Assembly: GCA_036508635.1 (NCBI GenBank)
Contig: DATCGY010000060.1
Location: forward strand, 1-20,703
Source: FEN-727 sp036508635
GTDB taxonomy: Bacteria > Actinomycetota > Geothermincolia > Fen-727 > Anoxymicrobiaceae
Reading direction: 5' to 3'
DNA length: 20,703 bases
How positions within the stretch are numbered: position 1 is the first letter of the stretch; each line of letters opens with the position of its first letter. Below the pieces are notes generated by a model that was not told where the DNA came from, did no database searches, and worked only from the letters and a program-made list of their open reading frames with translations. A program made the translations under genes and the position numbers. This document shows, one piece after another, positions 15,225-20,703 of this stretch.

Positions 15225-16705
15225 GAACCGCGGATCCTTTCGAGGAATTCGCTGTATTCGCAGAGGGCGGCGAGGACTCTGGCGCCTCGCTCGGGGGTTG
15301 GGTAGATGGCCATCTTGCCCGACCTTGCTACGGCCGGCATCATGGACTCGGTGTTGGGGAACGAGACGGCGACGACAGGCTTCCCAGTTTCTTTCATGAG
15401 TTCCATCATGCTGGTCCCGTATGTCTCGTCGGCGTTGGCCAGGTGCTGCAGGAGCGAAGCCGTAGTCTCGTCGATCGGCTTGGTCCTGTCGTGCTCGCCC
15501 TGGGCTGCTTCCTCCAGCATGAATCCGTCGAACAGGTTGCTGGCGCCGAGCGTTCCCAGGCCAATAACGGCGTCCACGGTGTCGCAGCGGGCAATCGCCT
15601 CCAGGCACGCGAAGTGGATCGACAGGTCGAGGGTACCGACGAGGTCGACGGGGTTGCCCCGGCTCCAGTACGGTGGGAGGAGCGCGTCGAGCTGTTCGAT
15701 GAGATCGTCCGTGAAGACAGCCATCTCGAGGCCGCAGCGGGCGAGAGCGTCGGCTGTGACCACGCCCCAGCCTCCGCCCCATGTCAGCACACCGATCCGC
15801 CTGCCATGCGGGAGCGGCGAGACCGCAAGCGCCTTGGCGATATCTATCATCCCCTCAGTGGAGTCGGCCTCGATCATGCCGGTCTGACGCACAACGCCCT
15901 CGAAGATCGAGTCGTCGGCGGCAAGAGCCGCACTGTGGGACCTCGCGGCCTGGGCCCCGGCCTCGGTCTTTCCGGCCTTCATCACTATGATGGGCTTGTC
16001 CGGCGTACCCTTTGCGGCTACCTCGATGAAACGCCTCGGGTCCTGGAGGCCTTCGAGGTAAAGCATGATGACATCGGTCTCGGGATCGCCGAGCAGGAAC
16101 TCCAGGTAGTCGGTACAGTTGAGGTCCGCCTCGTTCCCGATACAGACAAAGCGCGAAAAGCCTACCCCGAGCGCTTTGCCAGTCGTCAGCATCTGCGTCC
16201 CGAGGTTCCCGCTCTGAGCCGCGAACCCGATCTTGCCGGCCAGCGGGCGCACGGGGGGCATGAGCGCGTGGAGCCTGCTGTTCGACGAGTAGATACCCAT
16301 GGTGTTGGGACCCACGAGCCGCATCGACGAACCTTCGATGGCTTTGACCAGCTCATCCTGAAGAGCCGCGCCTCCTTCGGCTTCCCCAAAGCCGCCCGAG
16401 ATCACGATGCAGGTCTTGACGCCCTTTTCAACGCACTCGCGAACGGCCGGCGTCACGACGTGCGCAGGCACCGTCACTATCGCAAGGTCGACCTCACCGG
16501 GGATATCCTTGACCGAGCGGAACACCTCTCTGCCCAGGATCGTGTCTTCTTTCGGGTTCACCGGGCAAAGACGCCCCTGGTAACCGCCCCTGAGGATATT
16601 GGTGGGAACCAGGTTGCCCCATTTCAGCCTGGTGTTGCTGGCCCCTATGACAGCTATAGTCTCGGGCTCGAACAGGTGCTTAAGCCATGTGTTATTGGAA
16701 CTCAA
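15221..16705 (-). CDS. Acyl-CoA synthetase (NDP-forming), alpha-type chain
   Basis: The CoA-binding/ligase part of an ADP-forming acyl-CoA synthetase, 494 aa from TTG 16705. It would interconvert acyl-CoA + ADP + phosphate with acid + CoA + ATP. The N-terminal CoA-binding Rossmann domain opens with IAVIGASN. The two succinyl-CoA-synthetase-like flavodoxin domains follow, with SGGFGE, VGPNTMGIY and AAQSGNLGT, then KAGKTEAGAQAARSHSAALA. The His of that SHS, residue 257 counted from this start, matches the phosphorylated His of archaeal Acd alpha chains, where memory gives His257 for the Pyrococcus furiosus enzyme. There is no ATP-grasp (beta) domain in this chain or in the window. TTG 16705 has GGAGG five bases upstream; a 70-codon in-frame extension upstream is low-complexity and untypical. 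A leader with a hairpin and an extended -10 promoter lie upstream. Confidence 0.87.
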   Translation of the reverse strand: MSSNNTWLKHLFEPETIAVIGASNTRLKWGNLVPTNILRGGYQGRLCPVNPKEDTILGREVFRSVKDIPGEVDLAIVTVPAHVVTPAVRECVEKGVKTCIVISGGFGEAEGGAALQDELVKAIEGSSMRLVGPNTMGIYSSNSRLHALMPPVRPLAGKIGFAAQSGNLGTQMLTTGKALGVGFSRFVCIGNEADLNCTDYLEFLLGDPETDVIMLYLEGLQDPRRFIEVAAKGTPDKPIIVMKAGKTEAGAQAARSHSAALAADDSIFEGVVRQTGMIEADSTEGMIDIAKALAVSPLPHGRRIGVLTWGGGWGVVTADALARCGLEMAVFTDDLIEQLDALLPPYWSRGNPVDLVGTLDLSIHFACLEAIARCDTVDAVIGLGTLGASNLFDGFMLEEAAQGEHDRTKPIDETTASLLQHLANADETYGTSMMELMKETGKPVVAVSFPNTESMMPAVARSGKMAIYPTPERGARVLAALCEYSEFLERIRGS

Positions 16706-16747
16706 TACGACCTCCGGGTTGCGGTCCGCTTGACTGCACTTCAGAGA

Positions 16748-16770
16748 CGCCCCGGACGTGGACCGGGGCG
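16748..16770 (-). promoter_or_regulatory. GC-rich hairpin in the leader of the acyl-CoA synthetase gene
   Basis: An 8-bp perfect stem cgccccgg/ccggggcg with a 7-base loop sits about 43 bases upstream of the TTG start, between it and the predicted promoter at 16839-16847. No U tract follows, so it is not a classic attenuator; it may stabilise the leader or bind a regulator. Confidence 0.4.
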
Positions 16771-16838
16771 CTGGTGGCGGTTCGTCGCGCACATGCCAGC
16801 GAGCGGAATCGGAACATTCATCCAGCGTGGCCTTAGCG

Positions 16839-16847
16839 AGTATAGCA
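16839..16847 (-). promoter_or_regulatory. Extended -10 promoter for the acyl-CoA synthetase gene
   Basis: Read on the minus strand the sequence is TGCTATACT, an extended -10 element one base from the TATAAT consensus. No -35 hexamer is seen at 16-18 bases. It would start a transcript with a leader of about 128 bases before TTG 16705. Confidence 0.5.
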
Positions 16848-16973
16848 CGACAGAAGAAACATGGCCTGCCCGATATCAGCAAGGAACGAGCGGGATGCCG
16901 GCCGGCCCCGGACAAGGGGAAACAGAACAGTAGACAAAACGCTGAACCGGAGATAGCCGAGAAGTAATACCCT

Positions 16974-17020
16974 AGCCGGTCGGTCGGAGCGTCGCTATCC
17001 TGTTCTTCGGCCGGCCGGTT
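16974..17020 (+). repeat. Long CCGG-rich inverted repeat
   Basis: Arms ccggtcggtcgg (16976-16987) and the CGGCCGGCCGG stretch ending at 17018 pair over about 14 positions if U-G wobbles are allowed in plus-strand RNA; the loop is 19 bases. On the minus strand the wobbles become A-C mismatches, so the hairpin is stronger in the direction in which no gene is known. It may still act as the end of the RRM transcript. Confidence 0.35.
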
Positions 17021-17061
17021 CCCTCACCTTAAGGTCACCTGCCGGCTTAACGCCTGGAACT

Positions 17062-17343
17062 CTAGTCGCGGTAGGCGGCCCCGCTGTCGCCATAGTCGTT
17101 TCTGCGAGGCTTGGCCTCGTTGACCTTGACAGGACGTCCCTCGAGGTCCTTTCCGTCAAGACCGGCTATCGCGGCCTTCGCCTCTTCGTCGTTCGTCATC
17201 TCGACGAAGCCGAACCCCCGGGAGCGATTCGTCGTCTTGTCCAGGATGACCTCCGCTGAGTTGACGGCCCCAAACGACTCAAAAGCCGTCTTCAGACTGT
17301 CTGAACTCGTGGAATAACTCAAATTGCCGACGTATAGCTTCAC
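17062..17343 (-). CDS. RRM-domain RNA-binding protein
   Basis: A 93-aa protein consisting of one RNA recognition motif. RNP2 is KLYVGNLSY at the N-terminus and RNP1 is SRGFGFVEM at about 41-49; both carry the aromatic residues that stack on RNA bases. A short charged tail (KPRRNDYGDSGAAYRD) replaces the glycine-rich tail of cyanobacterial Rbp proteins. Bacterial single-RRM proteins of this length bind single-stranded RNA and are often linked to cold response. GTG 17343 is the start because the protein then opens directly with RNP2 and a GGGAGGGGG run lies about 9-12 bases upstream. A strong promoter at 17433-17441 gives a leader of about 80 bases. The gene is divergent from the WYLAEG-repeat protein. 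Confidence 0.93.
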   Translation of the reverse strand: MKLYVGNLSYSTSSDSLKTAFESFGAVNSAEVILDKTTNRSRGFGFVEMTNDEEAKAAIAGLDGKDLEGRPVKVNEAKPRRNDYGDSGAAYRD

Positions 17344-17432
17344 TAGCTTGCACCCCCTCCCACAAGAACAAACCCCGAGGAAACTGGTCCCCCGGGAAGT
17401 GCAATGCCATCTCGAAAGCCGAATTCCCAAAA

Positions 17433-17441
17433 ATTATAGCA
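17433..17441 (-). promoter_or_regulatory. Extended -10 promoter for the RRM gene
   Basis: On the minus strand the sequence is TGCTATAAT: a perfect -10 hexamer with the TG extension. No -35 match is visible at the right distance, as expected for an extended -10 promoter. The predicted start near 17425 leaves a leader of about 80 bases. Confidence 0.65.
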
Positions 17442-17582
17442 GAAATGCGAGCTGTGGAAAGTGGAGTTCAATACCCCTCGGCCGTCGGCGCGAGAAGTGG
17501 TGAGGGTTTATATCTGGAATTGGAAGAATACCCGCGTGCATCGTTGTAAAATCAGATGGTACGGTAACCTTGGGAGGCGACA

Positions 17583-17636
17583 ATGCCAAAGTCGAAAAGC
17601 CCTCTGAAACGAAAAGACGGAGACGAATCCGGATGA
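17583..17636 (+). CDS. Candidate 17-aa leader peptide, ATGA-coupled
   Basis: ATG 17583 has the best ribosome binding site in this region (GGGAGG at 17572-17577, five bases upstream). It opens a 17-codon ORF reading MPKSKSPLKRKDGDESG, and its TGA overlaps the ATG of the exported repeat protein as ATGA (17633-17636). The ORF could be a leader peptide that delivers ribosomes to the main gene. It is rich in Lys, Ser and Asp, with no run of a single amino acid that would suggest classical attenuation. Alternatively, the main gene starts earlier in its own frame at TTG 17570, but that start has no ribosome binding site and would bury the signal peptide. Confidence 0.45.
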   Translation: MPKSKSPLKRKDGDESG

Positions 17637-19027
17637 GACTGAATTCAAAGCTGATCGCGGGAATCGCCGGCCTCGTACTTTTCGCCGGTGCGCTTCTACC
17701 CGTTCCGTCCCTGGCGTACCCGGCAAGTAATCTCGCCCGGACCGTGCAGCCCGTTACAGCGGTGGGCCAGGCGGTTGAAGCCGAACCGACGTCACGTACG
17801 TGGGGGCATGATTCGATCGGCGTGACCGCCCCCCAGCGAACGTGGTACCTGGCGGAGGGTTGCACCGCGCGGGGCTTTGAGACGTGGGTCCTGGTGCAGA
17901 ACCCGAACGCGGTAGCGGCTCATATCACGATCACTTATATGACAGGTACAGGACCGCGAGACGGGCCGGTTGCGAACCTCGCCGCCAACTCCCGCACGAC
18001 TTTCAACGTCGCCGATACGGCTCCGGACTCGACGGAGGTGTCGACGAAAGTAAAGGCCAACATCCCAGTCATCGCCGAGAGGGCGATGTACGGCAACGAC
18101 CGGCAGTGGGGCCACGACTCAATCGGTGCGAGCGAGACGGCGGAGAAATGGTACCTGGCTGAGGGATGCACCAGGGGCGGATTCGAGACCTGGGTGCTCG
18201 TGCAGAATCCCGGCAACGATTGGGCTTACGTGACACTCACTTACATGACTGTGTCCGCGGCCGTCGCGGGACCATCGGTCTCCGTGCCACCGGGCTCGCG
18301 ACAGACGTTCAACGTCGCCGATACCGTGCCGGACTCCTGGCAGGTCTCGACAGTGGTCTCCTCGGATACGCCCGTCGTTGCCGAACGCGCGATGTACGGC
18401 AACAACCGTTCTTGGGGGGACGACTCCATCGGAGCTAGCGAGGCGGCAAGTTCGTGGTACCTGGCGGAGGGTTGCACCAAGGGTGGATTCGAGACCTGGG
18501 TGCTCGTGCAGAATCCCGAAAACACCGGCGTGGAGGTACACCTGACCTTCATGACCCCGGCTGGCCCCGTGACCGGCCCGTCGGCGGTCCTGGACGCGTA
18601 CACGCGCAGGACTTTCAACGTGGCGGAAAGCGTGCCTGACGCCTGGCAGGTATCGACCAGGGTTGACGCCAACAAGCCGATCGTCGCGGAGCGCGCGATG
18701 TACGGCAACAACCGTTCGTGGGCGCATGACTCTATAGGCACAACTGCTCCCGCGGCCGACTGGTACCTCGCGGAAGGGTGCACGGCCCGGGGATTCGAGA
18801 CCTGGGTGCTCGTTCAGAACCCGAACGCCGATGAGGTCAAGATCACCCTTACCTACATGACCGGCGGTGGACTTATTCCGGGTCCGACCGCCGTGCTTCC
18901 GCCAAACTCCAGAATGACTTTCAATGTTTGGGAGACCACGGGGACGCAGGTGGAAGTAAGCACGGTGGTACACGCCATCGGAGGCGGTGTCATCGCAGAA
19001 CGCGCCATGTACGGCGACCCCCGCTAA
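17633..19027 (+). CDS. Exported protein of four tandem WYLAEG/WVLVQNP repeats
   Basis: A 464-aa secreted protein. A signal peptide (MRLNSK, hydrophobic IAGIAGLVLFAGALL, then VPSLA-Y) is followed by a linker and four tandem domains of about 102 residues, starting at 17843, 18149, 18455 and 18761. Each starts WYLAEGCT, has (R/G)GFETWVLVQNP within 20 residues, then LTYMT, a (N/P)SR-x-TFNV(A/W) turn, and ends VIAERAMYGN. HDSIG-type linkers join them. Spacing is exactly 306 bases between the four starts. The domain resembles repeat modules (DUF5719-like in general look) of actinobacterial surface proteins; I cannot name it securely. ATG 17633 is used because it gives a normal signal peptide; GGAG lies ten bases upstream and the ATGA overlap with a short ORF may aid initiation. 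No anchor is seen; function unknown. Confidence 0.85.
   Translation: MRLNSKLIAGIAGLVLFAGALLPVPSLAYPASNLARTVQPVTAVGQAVEAEPTSRTWGHDSIGVTAPQRTWYLAEGCTARGFETWVLVQNPNAVAAHITITYMTGTGPRDGPVANLAANSRTTFNVADTAPDSTEVSTKVKANIPVIAERAMYGNDRQWGHDSIGASETAEKWYLAEGCTRGGFETWVLVQNPGNDWAYVTLTYMTVSAAVAGPSVSVPPGSRQTFNVADTVPDSWQVSTVVSSDTPVVAERAMYGNNRSWGDDSIGASEAASSWYLAEGCTKGGFETWVLVQNPENTGVEVHLTFMTPAGPVTGPSAVLDAYTRRTFNVAESVPDAWQVSTRVDANKPIVAERAMYGNNRSWAHDSIGTTAPAADWYLAEGCTARGFETWVLVQNPNADEVKITLTYMTGGGLIPGPTAVLPPNSRMTFNVWETTGTQVEVSTVVHAIGGGVIAERAMYGDPR
17843..19024 (+). repeat. Four in-frame tandem repeats of 306 bases
   Basis: Repeat starts at 17843, 18149, 18455 and 18761 are each 306 bases (102 codons) apart; the last unit is cut to about 88 codons by the stop. 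Near-identical stretches, such as the coding of GFETWVLVQNP and ERAMYGNNRSW, recur in each. This uniform spacing contrasts with the 101-107-codon spacing in the 10935-14363 gene and suggests recent expansion or ongoing homogenisation. Confidence 0.85.
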
Positions 19028-19041
19028 CCCGTTTGAGCGGG
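19020..19041. terminator. Short hairpin between convergent genes
   Basis: A 6-bp stem cccgct/agcggg with a 10-base loop spans the stop codon of the exported repeat protein and the 28-base gap to the converging gene. Without a T tract it is a weak candidate for a two-way terminator. Confidence 0.3.
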
Positions 19042-19055
19042 AGGATCACGTGGAG

Positions 19056-19913
19056 CTAGAGCGACTCTTCGACGTCGCGGTAGTGGATGAGTTCGCTGTA
19101 GCCGAGACCGGAGAATCCGGAGCGCGAGGTCATGCCCGCCTGTGACCAACTTGTGATGACCTTCAAGCCCATCTTGCCCGCCAGGACCCACGCATATGCC
19201 ATTGCGCTCACCTGGCCATCGACCAGTATGGCACCGTAGCCCTTCTCGGAAATGTCGAGCAGACGGTCTTTTACCTCCTCGAGAATGTCGGCCTCGCTCC
19301 ACTCCTTGACACCCGGCTCGACCATAGGCGCGAGTGGCTCCGGGGCGAGCTCGAACCCGAGCGCGCGCCACTCGCTGGACAGATGAGACTGGTCCTCGAG
19401 CGTGAAGTTCGCGAGCTTCAGTATCTGCCTCCAGACCCGGGTGTCCTGTTCGCCCAGATGCACCAGGAAGCTCCCGTCGAACCCGTATTCAGCGGGTGCC
19501 CCGTGCCCGGGCTCGACGATATCGGCGTCGCTCGCGGCGGGCTCTATATCGACCAGGTTCTCACCCGGGAGCTCGCGCCGCTCTACGGCATCGCAGATGT
19601 GGTCGGGCCAGTTTTCAGATGCGACCTCGGTCCACTTGCCACCCAGCACAGCGACTTTCCTGTCGTGTTTTTCCTTGACCCGTATCACAAGTTGAGAGGG
19701 TGGTCTTGGACCGGTGTTGGCCGCTCTCTCGATCCATATCTCCGGCCGGTCGACGGTAAACTCCTCGTCGGTCTCGTTATCGTAGGCGACAATCACATAT
19801 CCGCTTATGCCTGGGTCCATCTTGATGTCCAGGATGTCGATCATGGGATTGTCATCTTCCATCTGCCGGGCAAGTTTCTCGGCGTCCTCTTTGTATAGTC
19901 CATTAACTGCCAT
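19056..19913 (-). CDS. Unrecognised 285-aa protein
   Basis: I do not recognise this family. The protein has no signal peptide or membrane segment and is acidic. The N-terminal third (KEDAEKLARQMEDDNPMI, then strands around GYVIVAYD and EEFTVD) looks like a small alpha/beta domain. The middle has a strand KVAVLGGKW and an acidic stretch around LVDIEPAASDADIVEPG, then a Trp/Leu-containing helical part. The C-terminal 70 residues run helix-strand-helix-strand (EEVKDRLLDISEKG, GAILVDG, AMAYAWVLAGKMG, LKVITSWS), a Rossmann-like pattern as in some small ligand-binding domains. A distant likeness to Csx3/CARF-type folds crossed my mind, but no motif confirms it and no CRISPR genes are near. ATG 19913 has GGAGG eight bases upstream. 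It is divergent from the DNA ligase gene. Confidence 0.75.
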   Translation of the reverse strand: MAVNGLYKEDAEKLARQMEDDNPMIDILDIKMDPGISGYVIVAYDNETDEEFTVDRPEIWIERAANTGPRPPSQLVIRVKEKHDRKVAVLGGKWTEVASENWPDHICDAVERRELPGENLVDIEPAASDADIVEPGHGAPAEYGFDGSFLVHLGEQDTRVWRQILKLANFTLEDQSHLSSEWRALGFELAPEPLAPMVEPGVKEWSEADILEEVKDRLLDISEKGYGAILVDGQVSAMAYAWVLAGKMGLKVITSWSQAGMTSRSGFSGLGYSELIHYRDVEESL

Positions 19914-20139
19914 CTTGAAAGCCTCCGCTTAGTCGCCGCCCCTTTCGCCTGCGCGTCCGCCGCGGTCAAGGATGCATGTCCGCCGCGAACGCCCTGATGC
20001 AGTTCCATGGATTTCAATTCGTTGCGGCGACGCCGAACCCTTCAGGCGCGCTCGGGACCGGTTTCGACGTCAAGGGTCGGGAAGGTTCCCGTAGAAGTAG
20101 AAAAGCAACCGGGCAGCGATCCAATTGGAGATGCGTGCG

Positions 20140-20703
20140 ATGGGCTCTGTTGGCGGCAATGGAATGGCGGGCTCGAGGCGGCCGATGCCTATTCATATAC
20201 TACCCATGCTTGCGATGCTTTCTGACCTTCCGCGCGACGAGGGCGCCTATGCATTCGAGTACAAATGGGACGGCATCCGGGCCGTTTGTTTCTCTGACGG
20301 TCACGCCTGCAAGGTTGAGACGAGGAACCTCAAGGACGTCACTTCCAGCTATCCCGAGCTCGATGGGGTCGCCCTGGCGCTCGCGGGCAGGAGCGCCGTG
20401 CTCGACGGGGAGATAGTCGCAATCGGTGAGGACGGCAGCCCGAGCTTCGGGTTGCTCCAGCACAGGCTCGGTCTTACGAACCCCCAGGCGCTCGTGCACC
20501 GCACGGCCGAGATCCCGATAACGTATATGATCTTCGACGTCCTGTACCTGGACGGGCGTTCAACGGAAACTCTTCCTTACAGCGAGCGCAGGGAACTCCT
20601 GGACAGCCTGGGCCTTGAAGGGCCGGCCTGGCGCACTCCACCGTCCTACCACGGCGAGGGGAAAGCGTTACTCGAGGCTGCGCGCGAGAACCGGCTCGAA
20701 GGT
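20140..20703 (+). CDS. ATP-dependent DNA ligase, N-terminal part (cut by window end)
   Basis: The first 188 codons of an ATP-dependent DNA ligase, which seals nicks through a lysyl-AMP intermediate. Motif I is YKWDGIRA with the nucleophile K42, followed by the RN pair (R62, N63). Motif III is DGEIVAI at 89-95 and the FDVLYLDG segment lies at 132-139; these place the protein with LigC/LigD-type adenylation domains. The N-terminus is short, so any LigD polymerase or nuclease domain would have to lie beyond the window or in another gene. ATG 20140 is preferred because GGAG (20127-20130) is nine bases upstream; ATG 20131 touches that GGAG and ATG 20155 and later ones remain possible. No Ku gene is visible. 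Confidence 0.9.
   Translation, partial: MGSVGGNGMAGSRRPMPIHILPMLAMLSDLPRDEGAYAFEYKWDGIRAVCFSDGHACKVETRNLKDVTSSYPELDGVALALAGRSAVLDGEIVAIGEDGSPSFGLLQHRLGLTNPQALVHRTAEIPITYMIFDVLYLDGRSTETLPYSERRELLDSLGLEGPAWRTPPSYHGEGKALLEAARENRLEG

Larger units (their letters stand above)
16706..17061. other. 356-base gap between two minus-strand genes
   Basis: It holds the leader hairpin and promoter of the acyl-CoA synthetase gene. Further right is a long GC-rich inverted repeat (16974-17020) and the 10-base palindrome accttaaggt at 17026-17035. No convincing ORF starts here. Confidence 0.6.

Noticed and set aside
15443..16933. A 496-codon plus-strand open frame opposite the acyl-CoA synthetase gene
   Set aside because: It is a GC-driven shadow: Arg/His/Gly-rich with no domain motifs, while the minus strand carries all conserved motifs of the synthetase.
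16976..17018. CCGG-rich inverted repeat as a strong intrinsic terminator for the RRM gene
   Set aside because: On the RRM transcript the stem has A-C mismatches and no U tract; kept only as a low-confidence repeat.
18119..18973. Long minus-strand open frames opposite the exported repeat protein
   Set aside because: They mirror the tandem repeats of the plus-strand gene, which has a signal peptide and conserved units; the antisense products are His/Arg/Gly-rich.
17843..19024. Regular spacing that might suggest a CRISPR or satellite array
   Set aside because: The 306-base period is in frame, codes for 102-residue domains and has no short repeat-spacer structure.
19056..19913. CRISPR-associated (Csx3/CARF-like) identity for the unknown protein
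   Set aside because: Only a vague helix-strand likeness at the C-terminus; no signature residues, no cas genes and no array in the window.

Overview
The window is GC-rich bacterial DNA with tightly packed genes, frequent GTG/TTG starts and strong GGAGG-type ribosome binding sites. Several features suggest a deep-branching, largely anaerobic actinobacterial lineage: two exported proteins built from ~102-residue WYLAEG...WVLVQNPN repeats, a ferredoxin-dependent 2-oxoacid oxidoreductase, an NDP-forming acyl-CoA synthetase alpha chain, and an ATP-dependent DNA ligase of the actinobacterial/LigD kind. This placement is inference from gene content; there is no rRNA or marker gene to confirm it.

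Layout. At the left edge (1-60) is a short inverted repeat that resembles the end of a REP-type element. Two overlapping plus-strand genes follow: a membrane-anchored metallophosphoesterase and an alpha/beta hydrolase (72-2016). A seven-gene minus-strand run then reads right to left from 9052 to 2034: korA, korB, a MacB-type permease and its ATPase, an SCP2-like protein, an M24 metallopeptidase-like protein and an MBL-fold hydrolase. It is divergent from a plus-strand gene (9301-10785) encoding an HMA domain, a CcdA/DsbD-like membrane core and a cupredoxin in one chain.

An exported 1142-residue protein follows (10935-14363). It has 14 propeller-type repeats, read here as two seven-bladed propellers, and four C-terminal WYLAEG-type repeats. 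Immediately downstream lies an 86-bp second copy of its 3' end. The two copies differ only at synonymous positions, so the second copy looks like the remnant of a lost paralogue. A DUF1579-like small protein, a minus-strand acyl-CoA synthetase (NDP-forming) alpha chain and a minus-strand RRM protein with a clear extended -10 promoter come next. Then comes a second exported WYLAEG-repeat protein (17633-19027), preceded by a 17-codon ORF coupled to it by ATGA. The right end carries an unrecognised 285-residue minus-strand protein and the first 188 codons of an ATP-dependent DNA ligase cut by the window edge.

How genes may work together. KorAB would oxidise a 2-oxoacid to an acyl-CoA with ferredoxin as acceptor, and the acyl-CoA synthetase alpha chain could release the acid with ATP formation. 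Its ATP-grasp beta partner and KorAB's ferredoxin subunit are not in the window. The two repeat proteins and the metallophosphoesterase act outside the membrane. The HMA-CcdA-cupredoxin protein is a plausible copper or thiol-redox handling protein. I see no CRISPR array, tRNA, rRNA, integrase or transposase gene.
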